From NCBI GenBank assembly GCA_003427395.1, contig BFEA01000360.1, positions 1,582,467 to 1,622,769 of the forward strand: a stretch of DNA of 40,303 bases, read 5' to 3'. The notes under the pieces were generated by a model, which worked only from the letters and a program-made list of their open reading frames with translations, had not been told where the DNA came from and ran no database searches. The translations under genes and the position numbers were made by a program. Positions 1 to 10,277 of the stretch are shown piece by piece; position 1 is the first letter of the stretch, and the number at the start of each line of letters is the position of its first letter. This stretch comes from Chara braunii. Lineage: Eukaryota; Streptophyta; Charophyceae; Charales; Characeae.

Positions 1-148
1 CCTACTCTCCCAATGATCTTTTATCCATATCTCACTCTCTTCTTCTTTACCCCCCCTCTCTCTCTCCATAGGAACTTTTCTAAGTTTAGAGTAGATGGTA
101 GGGAGCCTTCTCACTAGTAATGATCTCTGCATTGGCTTATTCTTCACT
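1..148. other. Diverged pyrimidine-rich lead-in, no gene seen
   Basis: This stretch is rich in C and T. It has short matches to the 172-bp repeat that follows, such as the CTCTCTCCAT and TTCACTCCCATG blocks. It may be a decayed first unit of that array. I see no coding signal. Confidence 0.4.
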
Positions 149-836
149 CCCATGTGAATTGCCACTTCCGCCCTTGTGATTTTATACATTTGAGTGAGTT
201 TCACTCACTATTCTCTCCCTTTCTCTCCATTTTTTCACTTAGGTGCGAATCACACGTCTTGGGTTTGCTTAGTCTAGTGTTTTGATTATGATTACCTCTC
301 GTTTAGTCCATTTTCCCACTCCCATGTGACGAGTCACTTCCCACCTTCTGATTTCATGCATTTGAGTAAGTTTCACTCACTCTTTTCTCACTTTCTCTCC
401 ACTTCTTCACTTAGGAGCAAATCGCAACTCTTGTGTTTACTTACTCTAGTGTTTTGATGATGATTACCTCTTGTTTAGTCCATTTCCCCACTCCCATGTG
501 AAGCGTCACTTCCCCTCTTGTTATTTCATGCATTTGAGTGAGTTTCACTCACTCTTTTCTCACATTCTCTCCACTTCTCCACTTAGGAGCAAATCGCAAC
601 TCTTGTCTATGCTTAATCTAGTATTTTGATGATGATAACCTCTTGTCTAGGTCATTTCTCCACTCCCATGTGAAGCGTCATTTCCCCCCTTGTGATTTTC
701 TGCATTTGAGAGAGTTTCATTCATTCTTCTCTCCCTTTCCCTCCATCTCTTCATTTAGGAGCATATCGCAACTCTTGTCCATGCTTGTTCTAGTGTTTGG
801 GTGGTTCCTTTCACCTACTTTGCTTAATTTTCTTAC
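149..836. repeat. 172-bp tandem repeat, four units
   Basis: The block CCCATGTGA recurs at 149, 321, 493 and 665, exactly 172 bp apart. Each unit also carries a TTTGAGTGAGTTTCACTCACT palindrome-like block (21 nt with TGAGT..ACTCA arms), a CTCTCCACTTCTTCACTTAGG block and a TTTTGATGATGATTACCTC block. Units differ by scattered substitutions. The short open frames here are by-products of the repeat. Confidence 0.9.
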
Positions 837-1393
837 ATGATGACATTCCGTTTCATTCTTGGTTGCATTCATGAGTCTCAAGCATGTGTTTGAGCAAGTT
901 TCACTCACATGCATGGCTCAACTATTACGTGATAATGTTCCGTTGCATTCTTGGTTGCATTCACGAGCTTCAAGCATGTGTTTGAGCAAGTCTCACTCAC
1001 ATGCATGACTCAACTCTCACATGATAATGTTGCATTGCATTCTTGGTTGCCTTCATGGGCTTCAAGCATGTGTTTGAGCAAGTCTCACTCACATACATGG
1101 CTCAACTCTCACATGATGATGTTCCATTGCATTCTTGGTTGCCTTCATGAGCTTCAAGCATGTGTTTGAGCAAGTCTCACTCACATGTATGACTCATCTC
1201 TCACATAATGATGTTCCGTTGCATTCTTGATTGCTTTCATGAGCTTCAAGCGTGTGTTGAGCAAGTCTCACTCATATGCATGACTCATCTCTCACATAAG
1301 GATGTTCTATTGCATTCTTGATTGCTTTCATGAGCTTCGAGCATGTGTTTGAGCAAGTCCCACTCACATGCGTGGCTCATCTCTCACATGACA
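837..1393. repeat. 92-bp tandem repeat, six units
   Basis: The block GCATGTGTTTGAGCAAG recurs at 882, 974, 1066, 1158, 1250 and 1341, spaced 92, 92, 92, 92 and 91 bp. Each unit reads roughly: TTCTTGGTTGC, a CATGAGCTTCAAG block, the anchor, then CTCACTCACATGCATG and a CTCACATGATAATGTTCC block. Unit length and the AATGTTCCG and CTTGGTTG blocks are shared with the following 91-bp satellite. The two are probably diverged relatives. Confidence 0.88.
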
Positions 1394-3294
1394 ATGTTTC
1401 GATTCTCACTTGGTTGTTCTACTAATGTACATGTGTTCTCACTACTCACACCCTCATTTTATCAAATTTATGCCTTTGGTAATGTTTCGATTCTCACTTG
1501 GTTGTTCTACTACTCATGTACATATGTTCTCACTACTCACACCCTCATTTTGTCAAGTTCATACATTTGGTAGTGTTCCGATTCACACTTGGCTGTTCTA
1601 CTACTCATGTACATGTGTTCTCACTACTCACACCCTCATTTTGTCAAATTCATGCCTTTGGTAATGTTCTGATTCTCACTTCACTGTTCAACTATCCATG
1701 TGCATGTGTTCTCCCTATTCACACCCTCATTTTGTAAAAGTTCATGCATTTGGTAATGTTTCGATTCACACTTGGTTGTTCCACTACTCACATGCATGTG
1801 TCTCACTAGTCGTACCCTCATTTGTCAAGTTCATGCCTTGATGATTGTCCGGTTCTCACTTGGTTGTTCAACTACTCGTGTGCATGTGTTCTCACTACTC
1901 ACACCCTCATTTTACCAAGTTCGTGCATTTGGTAGTGCTCTGATTCTCACTTGGTTGTTCTACTACTCATGTGCATGTGTTGTCGCTAGTTCCACCCTCG
2001 CTTTGTCAAGTTTATGCATTTGGTAATGTTCCAATTCTCACTTAGTTGTTCTACTACTCCTGTGCGTGTGTTCTTGCTAGTTCCACCCTCATTTTGTCAA
2101 GTTCATACATTTGGTAGTGTTCCAATTCACACTTGGCTGTTCAAGTACTCACGTGCATGTGTTCTCACTACTCACAACCTCATTTTGTCAAGTTCATGCA
2201 TTTGGTAGTGTTCCGATTCTCGCTTGGTTGTTCAAGTACTCATGTGTCTGTGTTCTCGCTAGTTTCACCCTCACTTTGTCAAAGTTTATGCTTTTGATAA
2301 TGTTCCGATTCTCACTTGGTTGTTCAACTACCCATGTGCATGTGTTCTCCCTACTCACTCCCTCATTTTGTAAAAGTTCATACATTTGGTAATGTTCCGA
2401 TTCACACTTGGCTGTTCCGCTACTCACATGCATGTGTCTCACTAGCCGCACCCTCACTTGTNAAGTTCATGCCTTGATGACTGTCCGGTTCTCACTTGGC
2501 TGTTCAACTACTCGTGTACATGTGTTTTCACTACTCACACCCTCATTTTGCCAAGTTCGTGCATTTGGTAGTGCTCCGATTCTCACTTGGCTGTTCTACT
2601 ACTCATGTGCATGTGTTCTCGCTAGTTCCACCCTCGCTTTGCCGAGCTCATGCATTTGGTAATGTTCCGATTCTCACTTAGTTGTTCTACTACTCATGTG
2701 CATGTGTTCTCGCCAGTTCCACCCTCACTTTATCAAGTTCATGCATTTGGTAGTTTTCCGATTCTCACTTGGCTGTTCTACTCCTCATGTACATGTATTC
2801 TCACTGGTAGTGTTCCGATTCACCTTTGGCTGTTCTACTACTCATGAACATGTGTTCTCACTACTCACACCCTCACCTTGTCAAGTTCATGCCTTTGGTA
2901 ATGTTCCGTTTCACACTTGGTTGTTCCCACACTCATATACATCTATTCTCACTAGTCACACTCTCACCTTGTCCAGTTCATGCATTTGGTAGTTTTCCGA
3001 TTCTCACTTGGCTGTTCTACTCCTCATGTACATGTATTCTCACTACTCACACTCTCATTTTGTCAAGTTTAGGCCTTTGGTAATGTTCCGTTTCACACTA
3101 GGTTGTTCCACTACCCACGTGCATGTGTTCTCGCTAGTTCCATCCCCATTTTGTCAAGTTCATACATTTGATAATGTTCTGATTCACACTTGGCTGTTCA
3201 ACTACTCATGTGCATGTGTTCTCGCTAGTTTCACCCTCACTTTGTCAAAGTTCATGCATTTGGTTATGTTTCGATTCACACTTGGTTGTTCCGC
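1394..3294. repeat. About 91-bp satellite, left arm of the array
   Basis: About 20 units follow a common scheme: CACTTGGTTGTTCTACTACT, CATGTGCATGTGTTCTC, CACCCTCATTTTGTCAAG, TTCATGCATTTGGTAATG. Anchors at 1429, 1520, 1611, 1702, 1794, 1882 and 1973 show spacings of 88-92 bp. Several short open frames cross it in different frames, which is what a repeat with a length divisible by neither 3 nor a codon pattern produces. The block from at least 2014 to 3083 matches 23114-24183 at a constant offset of 21,100. Once the inserted element is removed this implies a higher-order period of about 1.5 kb. Confidence 0.9.
3291..3294. other. Left target-site duplication CCGC
   Basis: The satellite reads ...TTGTTCCGC and is then interrupted by TGTCGG, the LTR start. 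The same CCGC follows the right LTR at 22882-22885, where the satellite resumes as CCGCTACTCAC. Joining the two flanks restores an ordinary satellite unit, like the one at 2413-2430. If the following T is counted as host sequence, the duplication is 5 bp. Confidence 0.82.
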
Positions 3295-4775
3295 TGTCGG
3301 TGCGAATACCCTTACAAGTGTATCCGCCCAAGTTTTTGCAAGTGGCAGAAAATAACTTCGGTTTAAAAATTAAGTATCATGCGCGAGGCGCAGGTGCGTC
3401 TGTGGTCAGGGCTGACCGGATGGTTGACTAGGATAAAGAGTGTGTGTGCGCATGTATTTTTGAGGCGCACATGATTTTTATTTGTTGATGACTAAAGAGG
3501 CGGCGTGATCGCCGACCGAAATTTCTTTTCTGCTTAAATTATGATTAAATAAATTTTGTCTTGTGTTTGGGGCGTTTGCCTGTGACTTGTGCGTACGTGC
3601 GGAAGACGACATCGAGCGGCGACGGCGCGAGAGTATTAGGATAGCGAGAAGAGCCCGGCGGGGCTATTCCCCTTGGTTTACTGTTGGCGGCGTCAGAGTG
3701 GTACCAACCATTCCTTTTTCTCGTTCGCCATATTCTGATGATTGAAGGGTTCTAGAATTATTATTATTTTTTTTTTGATCATATTATTTTGAATTTTCAT
3801 GCGACAGCATTCTTCGGCTCAAACGCAACGTCGGATCTAGGGGGCGGTCGCGGGGGGCAAGGGCTCGAGCACGGTCCACTTTTTATCGGGCGTACCACCC
3901 ACTAGCCGCGAGTTGCTGCGGGAGGTTTGAGTGTTCGCGTGCCCATTGGGACGCGAAAGGGTGGCGGGGCATGCATCGGGGCGGGCCGCGGACTGCAAGG
4001 ACCAGCCGCACGAAGCCCTTTCCCCACTACGGTCTCCAACGCTCTCCTTTGAGTACCGCTGTTGCCGCCGAGGGTCGTACCGGAGCTGGTTATCAAGGCC
4101 CACGTTCTGAGCTAGGCCTTAGAGCGGGCCGCATGCTCAATTCCCGGCCAACCGTATGAGTAGAGGTCTGGCCGTTGGGAGCCCTAGGGGGTGATGAGTA
4201 CCGAGCAGTGCACGGCGGAGGGACAGTGCGCTATGGGCCACGATCGACATTGGAGGCAGCAACGAGGGACCGAGCGAGGCGTTGTGGCAACACGAGAGAC
4301 GAATGAACCTGGCCCAGTACTGCGCTGGGTGCTTGAGGGATTGGGACGGCCGCGGCATACCGACGTGCCAATTGTCTGTCTGGCCAGAGTATAGGGGCGG
4401 AGGGCTACTGCGCCGAAGTAGTTCAGTCCTCCGCATTCCCTTCAGGACAGTCGGGCCTGAAGACAGCGCGGCTACCTGCGTTAGGCTGGCAAGGAGGACG
4501 AGCAGAGCGGACAGAAGGCCGATCGTAGTGGTAGAAGGGGGGGTGCCGAATGAACTGGGACGCAAAGGTGCGCCGGGTGCATTCGGAACGGAGAAGGTGC
4601 GCTGGCCAGGGGAACAAGCCGGGTGGTCGAGGAGACAAGGGCGGAGGGTGAAGGTAGCAGGTAGATGAAAGAAGGGAGTGAGCCCGGACCTAAAAGCGCG
4701 CCGGGTGCATATAAGGAAAGGAACGGGCTACGTCGAGAGTGAGTGTACGAGGGAGGAGGGTAGAAAAACTGAGAT

Positions 4776-5322
4776 CCCGCCCAATCCTTGATGAAATCGG
4801 GTGGGGGAGGGGGCGAATTTGGGATTTTTACCCCGGGCGACCGCGATGGTAAGGTTAGATTAGAGGGAAAGTTAGTGGGAATAGAGGTCAATAGACAAGT
4901 AGCTGCGCGGGCTATGGCGGGAGAGGTAGTGGGAGAAAAAGAAGAAGGCGGTGCGTACTCAGTAGTGGACGGATTTCGTCGGGGGAGGAGTCGAGCTCGG
5001 GGTTTTAGCCCCTGGCGAACTCGAATATGAAGTCAGAATTAGTAAAAAGTTAGTATAATAGGAGCTGTTAGAAAAACTATGTGCGCGGACGATGGCGGAA
5101 GGGAAGGAGAATGAAAGGGAAGGAGTTCGTTTTCGCCCGTTCCTCATCGGAATCGGGCGAGGTAGAGGTCGAGATGTTTTTTTTTTGGCAGGGCGAGTTT
5201 GATGGTGTTGTTAGTTTGGTAAATTAGTTAGTAGAATTAGAGTTAGTAAGGAAAGGACATGCGTGGGAGATGGCGGAAACCGGCTAGGGAACCCACCCGA
5301 TTCCTTATGAAATCGGGTGGGT
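4776..5322 (+). repeat. Diverged LTR modules with AATCGGGTGGG hairpins
   Basis: Four diverged modules, about 158-181 bp apart, each carry a hairpin or its remnant followed by an ATGGCGG block and TTAGTTAG-type runs. The last is perfect: 12-bp arms at 5291-5302 and 5311-5322 around an 8-nt loop. The module at 5133-5160 has an 11-bp stem with one bulge. The one at 4776-4805 has two imperfect pairs. The one near 4957 keeps only the right-hand block. Confidence 0.7.
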
Positions 5323-5531
5323 GAAGGGGCTAGGATAAGATTTTAGAGCCTTGCGAGTTAGTTAGTGGGGTTAGATTTAGGAATGGAGTGTTGGTTTCCG
5401 GGAGACGAGAAAACCGGCTGCGTGGAGGTGATAAAAGGAGGCAGCAGGAATGGACCTGGCCGTGTTCTAGTGGAAGATTCATTCGATTTTGCTCATCCTA
5501 TCATTAGAAGTAGTGAGGCGAGCTGCACCAC

Positions 5532-5533
<2 letters not shown>

Positions 5534-5605
<72 letters not shown>

Positions 5606-5606
5606 N

Positions 5607-5684
<78 letters not shown>
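5534..5684. repeat. (GA)n microsatellite
   Basis: About 150 bp of near-perfect GA dinucleotides with one unresolved base at 5606. It produces the long Arg-Glu and Leu-Ser open frames on both strands, which are artefacts. The matching tract in the other LTR is largely replaced by a sequence gap. Confidence 0.97.
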
Positions 5685-5688
<4 letters not shown>

Positions 5689-6013
5689 CCCCGACTGCAG
5701 TTTTCTCCGAGGATCTCTTTCCATTCGTGGTCTTCATTCCGGGGACTGTGAGCGGACCCAGCGCAGCAGGCGGCCAGGTGCGCCTACGAATAAGGGGCGA
5801 TAGCGGAAGTGTGGGAGGCGAGTCGAGAGGGCGCGTACCTGAACGACATTAGGCGGGAGATTCCTATGGTTTTGCTCATTCGGGCGCAGGGAGTAACGGG
5901 GGAGTAACTGCAAAGGTTGGAGACTTACCTGTTAGCCGCCCGTACCCTCTCGCCGAGGCACTTGTCCGGGTGTCGTCCCCGGCTGATGTAGTCGCCCCAT
6001 GAATCGAAGTGAA

Positions 6014-6035
6014 CCTGGTCGTAGAAACGACCAGG
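6014..6035. other. Perfect 9-bp hairpin in the 5' LTR
   Basis: CCTGGTCGT and ACGACCAGG flank a 4-nt AGAA loop. The same 22 nt are preserved at 18247-18268 in the other LTR, although neighbouring bases differ. The role is unknown; a structured RNA or protein site is possible. Confidence 0.6.
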
Positions 6036-7262
6036 AGCAGATGCTACCAGGACACAGTAGGGAGGCAAGTTCGGGAGCGGGGACCTGCCGTTTGTACCAG
6101 CGGACCACGGACAGGTTGCGGGTCGGCAACTCACCTATAAGCGATGAAAGACAGGGTATCGGGCAATGGACTGAGAGTTGGTAGAGTAGGCGAGCCACGA
6201 AGAAATACTTACCTGCGGGCCGGCATCTTGATCGTTGGCAAGCAGGGGAGCGGGAGGGGAGTAGGCCACGGGGGCTGAGGACTTCCCTGCTAACTGTGGT
6301 TGGGTGGTGCTGGGAGCTGGGCCTGCTGTGGTGACGCTGGTGCGGATTGACTGCACACACGGACTGGCGTTATTGCTGTGTGCCGCGGCAGAACTGTTGT
6401 TGTTGACTGTGCACAATGGTTGTGGCTGCGTAGTGTGGGGTACTGCTTCTGTGCCGGTAGATGGCGCTGCGCTTTTTGCTGCTAGGTTTTGCTGGCCGCA
6501 CGAGTTGCGAATGGGTTGTTGACTGGGTACGAGCAGCCGTTGCTATGGGTTGGTTGTGCATGGACTGTTGCGGGTTGCTAATGGTAGTGCGCTAAACGCT
6601 GCCGCGTACTGCGCGCAAATCTGTTACTACCGCTTGCTGGTGGTTGCCGTATTGCTGCGAATGGAGAGGTCGTCGAGGTGTTCACTTGGCAGGTTAACGT
6701 TGGGGGGTTCGACCAAGCTGTAGCTAGTTGGCCGCCATTGCGGGGCCCTCAGGCGCGTCAAGGAATCAAGGCCCTCTCACGCGAGTCTGAGCGTACCTCT
6801 CTTGGATCTGAGGGACTTAAACCTTCTNCTTCTGCCCTTCTTACTCTAAGTCTTGTCTATTGGCTCTGAGAGGAAGGCGGTAGGCGGGATTGCAACCCAT
6901 AATCCGCGCCAAGGCCTCTGTGGGAGGTTCNCCCCACCGATTGCGGGAGCCCTGCCGGGACTCAGGCGGAGCCCTGGAGGCAGGGAACTGAGTGGTAATT
7001 CCCAGACCCCTTCTATAAACCCAGTTATAACCCTCATCTATACTTCTTTCTATGTTTGACTGATTGTACTGCATGCATCCTGTACTTTGACTTTGGTTTG
7101 ACTTTCAGGATCTGATTTCAGATTGAGTAAAGGAAAAGGAATGCGTGCGTAATGGCAGTTCCAGTTTGTTGATTGCCTGAACGCAGATTGTGAACACAAA
7201 GGGGTGCATCTGGGGGAAGGGTGGGTAAAAGGTGGTTTTGCCTGAGGCTGACAGGGTCCTAT

Positions 7263-8082
7263 GGGGTCAGACCAGTTCCATAAGATTGGACGGCCTGACC
7301 GCTGTGTTTACTTATGAATTGCNTAGAGAATCAGACAAGTTCCATAAGATTGGACGGTGTGATTGCTCTGAATTGTGAGGGTTTGACTAAGGTTGACTTT
7401 TTANGGGCCAAACNTGTACCATAAGATTGGAGGGNTTTGGTTGCCATGTTTGATTCGGGTTTTGGTTTGTTTCTTTTGTNGTTGGTCGAGGAGGTCTGAG
7501 CAAGTCCATAAGATTGGACGACTCAGCCCCTTCCTGTTTCNTTCCNAGGGAGTAATTCTCGCTGAGGGCAGGGCATGTCCATAAGATTGGACGACCTTGG
7601 ACTCATGCCGCACAAAGTGGATCAGAAAGAAACGAACCTGGCAGAGGACCAGATATGTTCCATAAGATTGGACGGTCTGGCCCAATGCCTCGCACATGCN
7701 GGAACCCAAAAGATTAAATTTGTCTATATTTTTATCCTATCCTATTTATNAACAGGCTNGCCAGGCATGGGTTCCATAAGATTGGACGGTCTGGCTATAG
7801 CTTATCATGAAGTGAAGAGAGTATAACTAAGAGTATAATTGAAGGTAAACCTGGCAGGCTGGGCCTTATCTAAGATGAACGGCTCAGTCCTATGTCAAAT
7901 GTTTGAACAATAAGTTAAGAGAGGTATATAAAATCTGGATATTAAAACAGCTCAGGGCGACTAAGCCTTGTTTCTAAGATGAACGGCTTAGTCATACGCC
8001 CAAANGAAGAGAGAAGTGCAACCTGTTCGTGTATACTCAATGGCTGAGTCAGCCAGGTTCCATAAGATTGGACGGCTTGACT
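7263..8082 (+). repeat. Array of ten constant-loop hairpins
   Basis: The 16-mer CCATAAGATTGGACGG (last base sometimes A, one copy GAGGG) begins at 7278, 7342, 7419, 7506, 7579, 7660, 7774 and 8060. Two variants with TCTAAGATGAACGG lie near 7870 and 7974. Each is flanked by short self-complementary arms whose sequence differs from copy to copy, for example GGTCAG/CTGACC, AATCA/TGATT, CCAAA/TTTGG, CTGAG/CTCAG, CCAGA/TCTGG and the 9-bp GACTAAGCC/GGCTTAGTC. The loop stays constant while the stems vary yet still pair. That pattern suggests selection on a folded RNA or a cruciform binding site. Confidence 0.75.
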
Positions 8083-8391
8083 TTATGCTCTATGTAAGCT
8101 GGGTGTAAGGGAATAAAGCATTGAGAGGCTACGNACTATTGTTTGCAAAGTTTGACTTGGGATGGCGAGAGTACTTACCTTTGTGGTTNGGCATTGCATG
8201 TGGCTGAGTGAGNCCACTACTTGGTTTGAGTTTCAGGTTGACAGGTAGTTGCTTTAGAGGCTCGCCTGGTGCTAGAGCGATAGGAGTTAGGTCGATTCCT
8301 GCATTTTCTGAGCTAAGTTTTTTTACTTAGATCAATTCTCGCATTTTCTGAGATCTTTTGTTATACTTGGCTTTGTATAAATTTTGATAAG

Positions 8392-8700
8392 CTACTTTCT
8401 CTACGGGAAGCGCTGCCGAAATTTCTGCAAATCCAAGGAGTTAGTCAAATTTTGACTTGTCAAAGTTCAACTTGTCTAAAGTTATATATGACTTAGTAAA
8501 AATCTGAAAAGTCTTCTTTTCTAAAAGGAGTGATGCCCAAATTTTTGTTAATTCAGGGAGTTAGACAAAATTGGGCCTTGGAAAGTCAGAGACTATTTCT
8601 GTTTTCGTATTCGGGCTGATACAAGTTCTGAAAAGGCACTCTTCCTACGGGAAGCGCTGCCGAAATTTTCTCGATTTAGAGGAGTTAGATTATATTTTGA
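8392..8700. repeat. About 120-bp tandem repeat, three units
   Basis: The block GGGAAGCGCTGCCGAAATTT and its variants recur near 8405, 8525 and 8649. Each is preceded by a CTGAAAAG- or TTTTGATAAG-like block and followed by GGAGTTAG and a TTTTGAC-like block. The middle unit is the most diverged. It lies directly after the hairpin array. Confidence 0.75.
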
Positions 8701-10258
8701 CAGGTGGCGATTCTGGCGATCCACCCTGAATAGGGGAGATCCTGCCGTTAGTCTACCTTTCCTTGGGCACTGGCTTAGGGGTAGACTTTGATTTAGTTGG
8801 CAGGTTACTTGGGTGGAAATGTGCTATGGAGGATCATCCCCCATATGGTGATGGTTTAGCTTGGGCATTGACCTGTGTTATCCGGACTTTATTGAATGGC
8901 CATCCAACAAAAGTATTGAGTATTTATTTAAGAGTTGCACGGGTGAGGCTTGTATGGCTAAAGCGAGGGGTATGAATGCGAGGAATGGTTGAAGTTGACC
9001 CCGTGTAGTGCGTGGACTTCTGGTTGAATCTTTGATGTGATTGCAGGTATAGTTGTAGTTCGGACTCTGGATGTGATTGCCTGCGATTTCATATATATAT
9101 AGCTGAGAGGAGCCTCAGTGTGACTGTGAGAAGTGATCGTCCTATATAATCAACCCTTACGTATTTATAAGTGCCCTGAGTATTTGAGAGGCCTACTGTG
9201 AGTGTGAATAAGGGTTAAACAGATTATGGGTTTGAGAGAAAAAGGAGATCCCTTTTAACCCCCCTTGCTTTTTAGAGTTTGTATGGTTGGACGTTGTAGT
9301 CCGTGGCAGCCGTCAAAGTCAAACCCCTTGACTTTCGCCCAGGCCCGGAGTGGGACTCATCTCCAGGGCAGTAAGAAGCGACTGCCACCACAGGTGTGGA
9401 CCTGTGTACCACCCGCTCTACACAGAGTGCACAGAGTGCAGAAGAGGGTGTGTGGTCTTCAACCGCGCATGGCAGTTGTCCAGAGTTGAGAGATTAATCC
9501 TCGAGGCGCGTGTCAGTTGACACTTGAGTGTCGAATGCGATCCTCGAGATTAACGAGGGTCGCGTGAGTATGGGTACTACATGGTACGCCATCATCGCGA
9601 CTGCTTGCGTACGTTTGCATTGCGAGTCGATATGAGTTAGCCCTGCGCCCGCACGATTTTATACAAAGTTGCGCGCGCGGCGCCTATCCGATTTCCGCGT
9701 CGGAAAGTTATGGGACGGTTACCGAGGGGCTAGGAGTGTTGTCGCGTTGTTTGTGCTGTGTCGTTTCGTGTGTGTGTGTGTGTGTGCTTTATTTTTGTGT
9801 TCGTAAAGTGGTGTGCGCGTGGTGTGTGGGATGCGTCCTAGTCGATCGACGACGAGCCGCGCTTGGGACTTCAGCCCCCCAAGATGTCGGTTCGCATGCG
9901 GGTCCGATAGGCGTATTACCGCGCGTACCCCCTATGCTACAGCGAACGAGAAACGCCCTCGACTGGTCCACCTTTGCGATTGCAACCGAGTAACTTTCGT
10001 ACTGTGGACTGGTAGCTCAGCGGGGATACGCCCATTGAAGGGAGGTGACAACTCCCGTAAGGTGGAGGTAAGTTGTGCCTCGCGTAGGCCCTATCCTGTC
10101 GTAGGGGCTCGCAAGAGGTATGGCTGGCACACTTGGTTGGAGCGGCCTAAGGAAGCTTCATTTGTGTGTTCGCGACAAGGTTGGTCCAACTCCTGCGTGA
10201 CGAGGCCGAGAGGGTCCCGCGCTGCCGCGTGCTGTGCCGGACCGATGCGCCCGACAGG

Positions 10259-10277
10259 TGGCGCCGTTGCCGGGGAT
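10259..10277 (+). promoter_or_regulatory. Primer-binding site for tRNA-Asp
   Basis: TGGCGCCGTTGCCGGGGAT starts 2 bp after the left LTR ends. From memory of plant tRNA-Asp(GUC), its 3' end including CCA is the exact complement over these 19 nt. Athila-type plant gypsy elements use the same primer. It marks the first repeat as the 5' LTR and fixes the direction of reverse transcription as +. Confidence 0.85.

Larger units (their letters stand above)
3295..10256 (+). repeat. 5' long terminal repeat, about 7 kb
   Basis: The repeat runs from TGTCGG at 3295 to CCGACA at 10251-10256 and matches 15516-22881 nearly end to end. The alignment offset is 12,220 near the start, 12,233 in the middle and 12,636 near the end, because the right copy has extra sequence. 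It contains a module array (4776-5322), a GA microsatellite, a 9-bp hairpin (6014-6035), a constant-loop hairpin array (7263-8082) and a 120-bp tandem repeat (8392-8700). An AT-rich ATATATATAT run at 9091-9100 is a possible TATA box, but it is altered in the other copy. In 260 bp (3961-4220) I count nine differences from the other copy, eight of them transitions. Open frames in this region change at protein level faster than at DNA level and are not treated as genes. Confidence 0.87.

Noticed and set aside
4137-4565. 142-codon minus frame with a signal-peptide-like start, also present in the other LTR (16357-16785)
   Set aside because: Conserved only because the LTRs are copies. By eye about 9 percent of residues differ while the DNA differs by about 3.5 percent, so there is no sign of protein-level constraint.
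5365-5803. Long Arg-Glu and Leu-Ser frames over GA/TC tracts, also at 17632-18085 and 29492-30007
   Set aside because: Dinucleotide repeats are open in all frames; composition alone explains them.
7263-8082. CRISPR-like repeat array
   Set aside because: Core repeats are 16 nt with irregular spacing of roughly 60-270 bp, arms are self-complementary, there are no cas genes, and the context is eukaryotic.
9091-9100. TATA box in the left LTR
   Set aside because: ATATATATAT is interrupted (ATACATATATG) in the other LTR and there is no transcript evidence; mentioned only within the LTR entry.
10007-10080. tRNA-like GGTAGCTCAGCGGGGAT
   Set aside because: It has a D-arm-like stretch, but no anticodon arm, no GGTTCGAxTCC T-arm and no acceptor pairing could be found.
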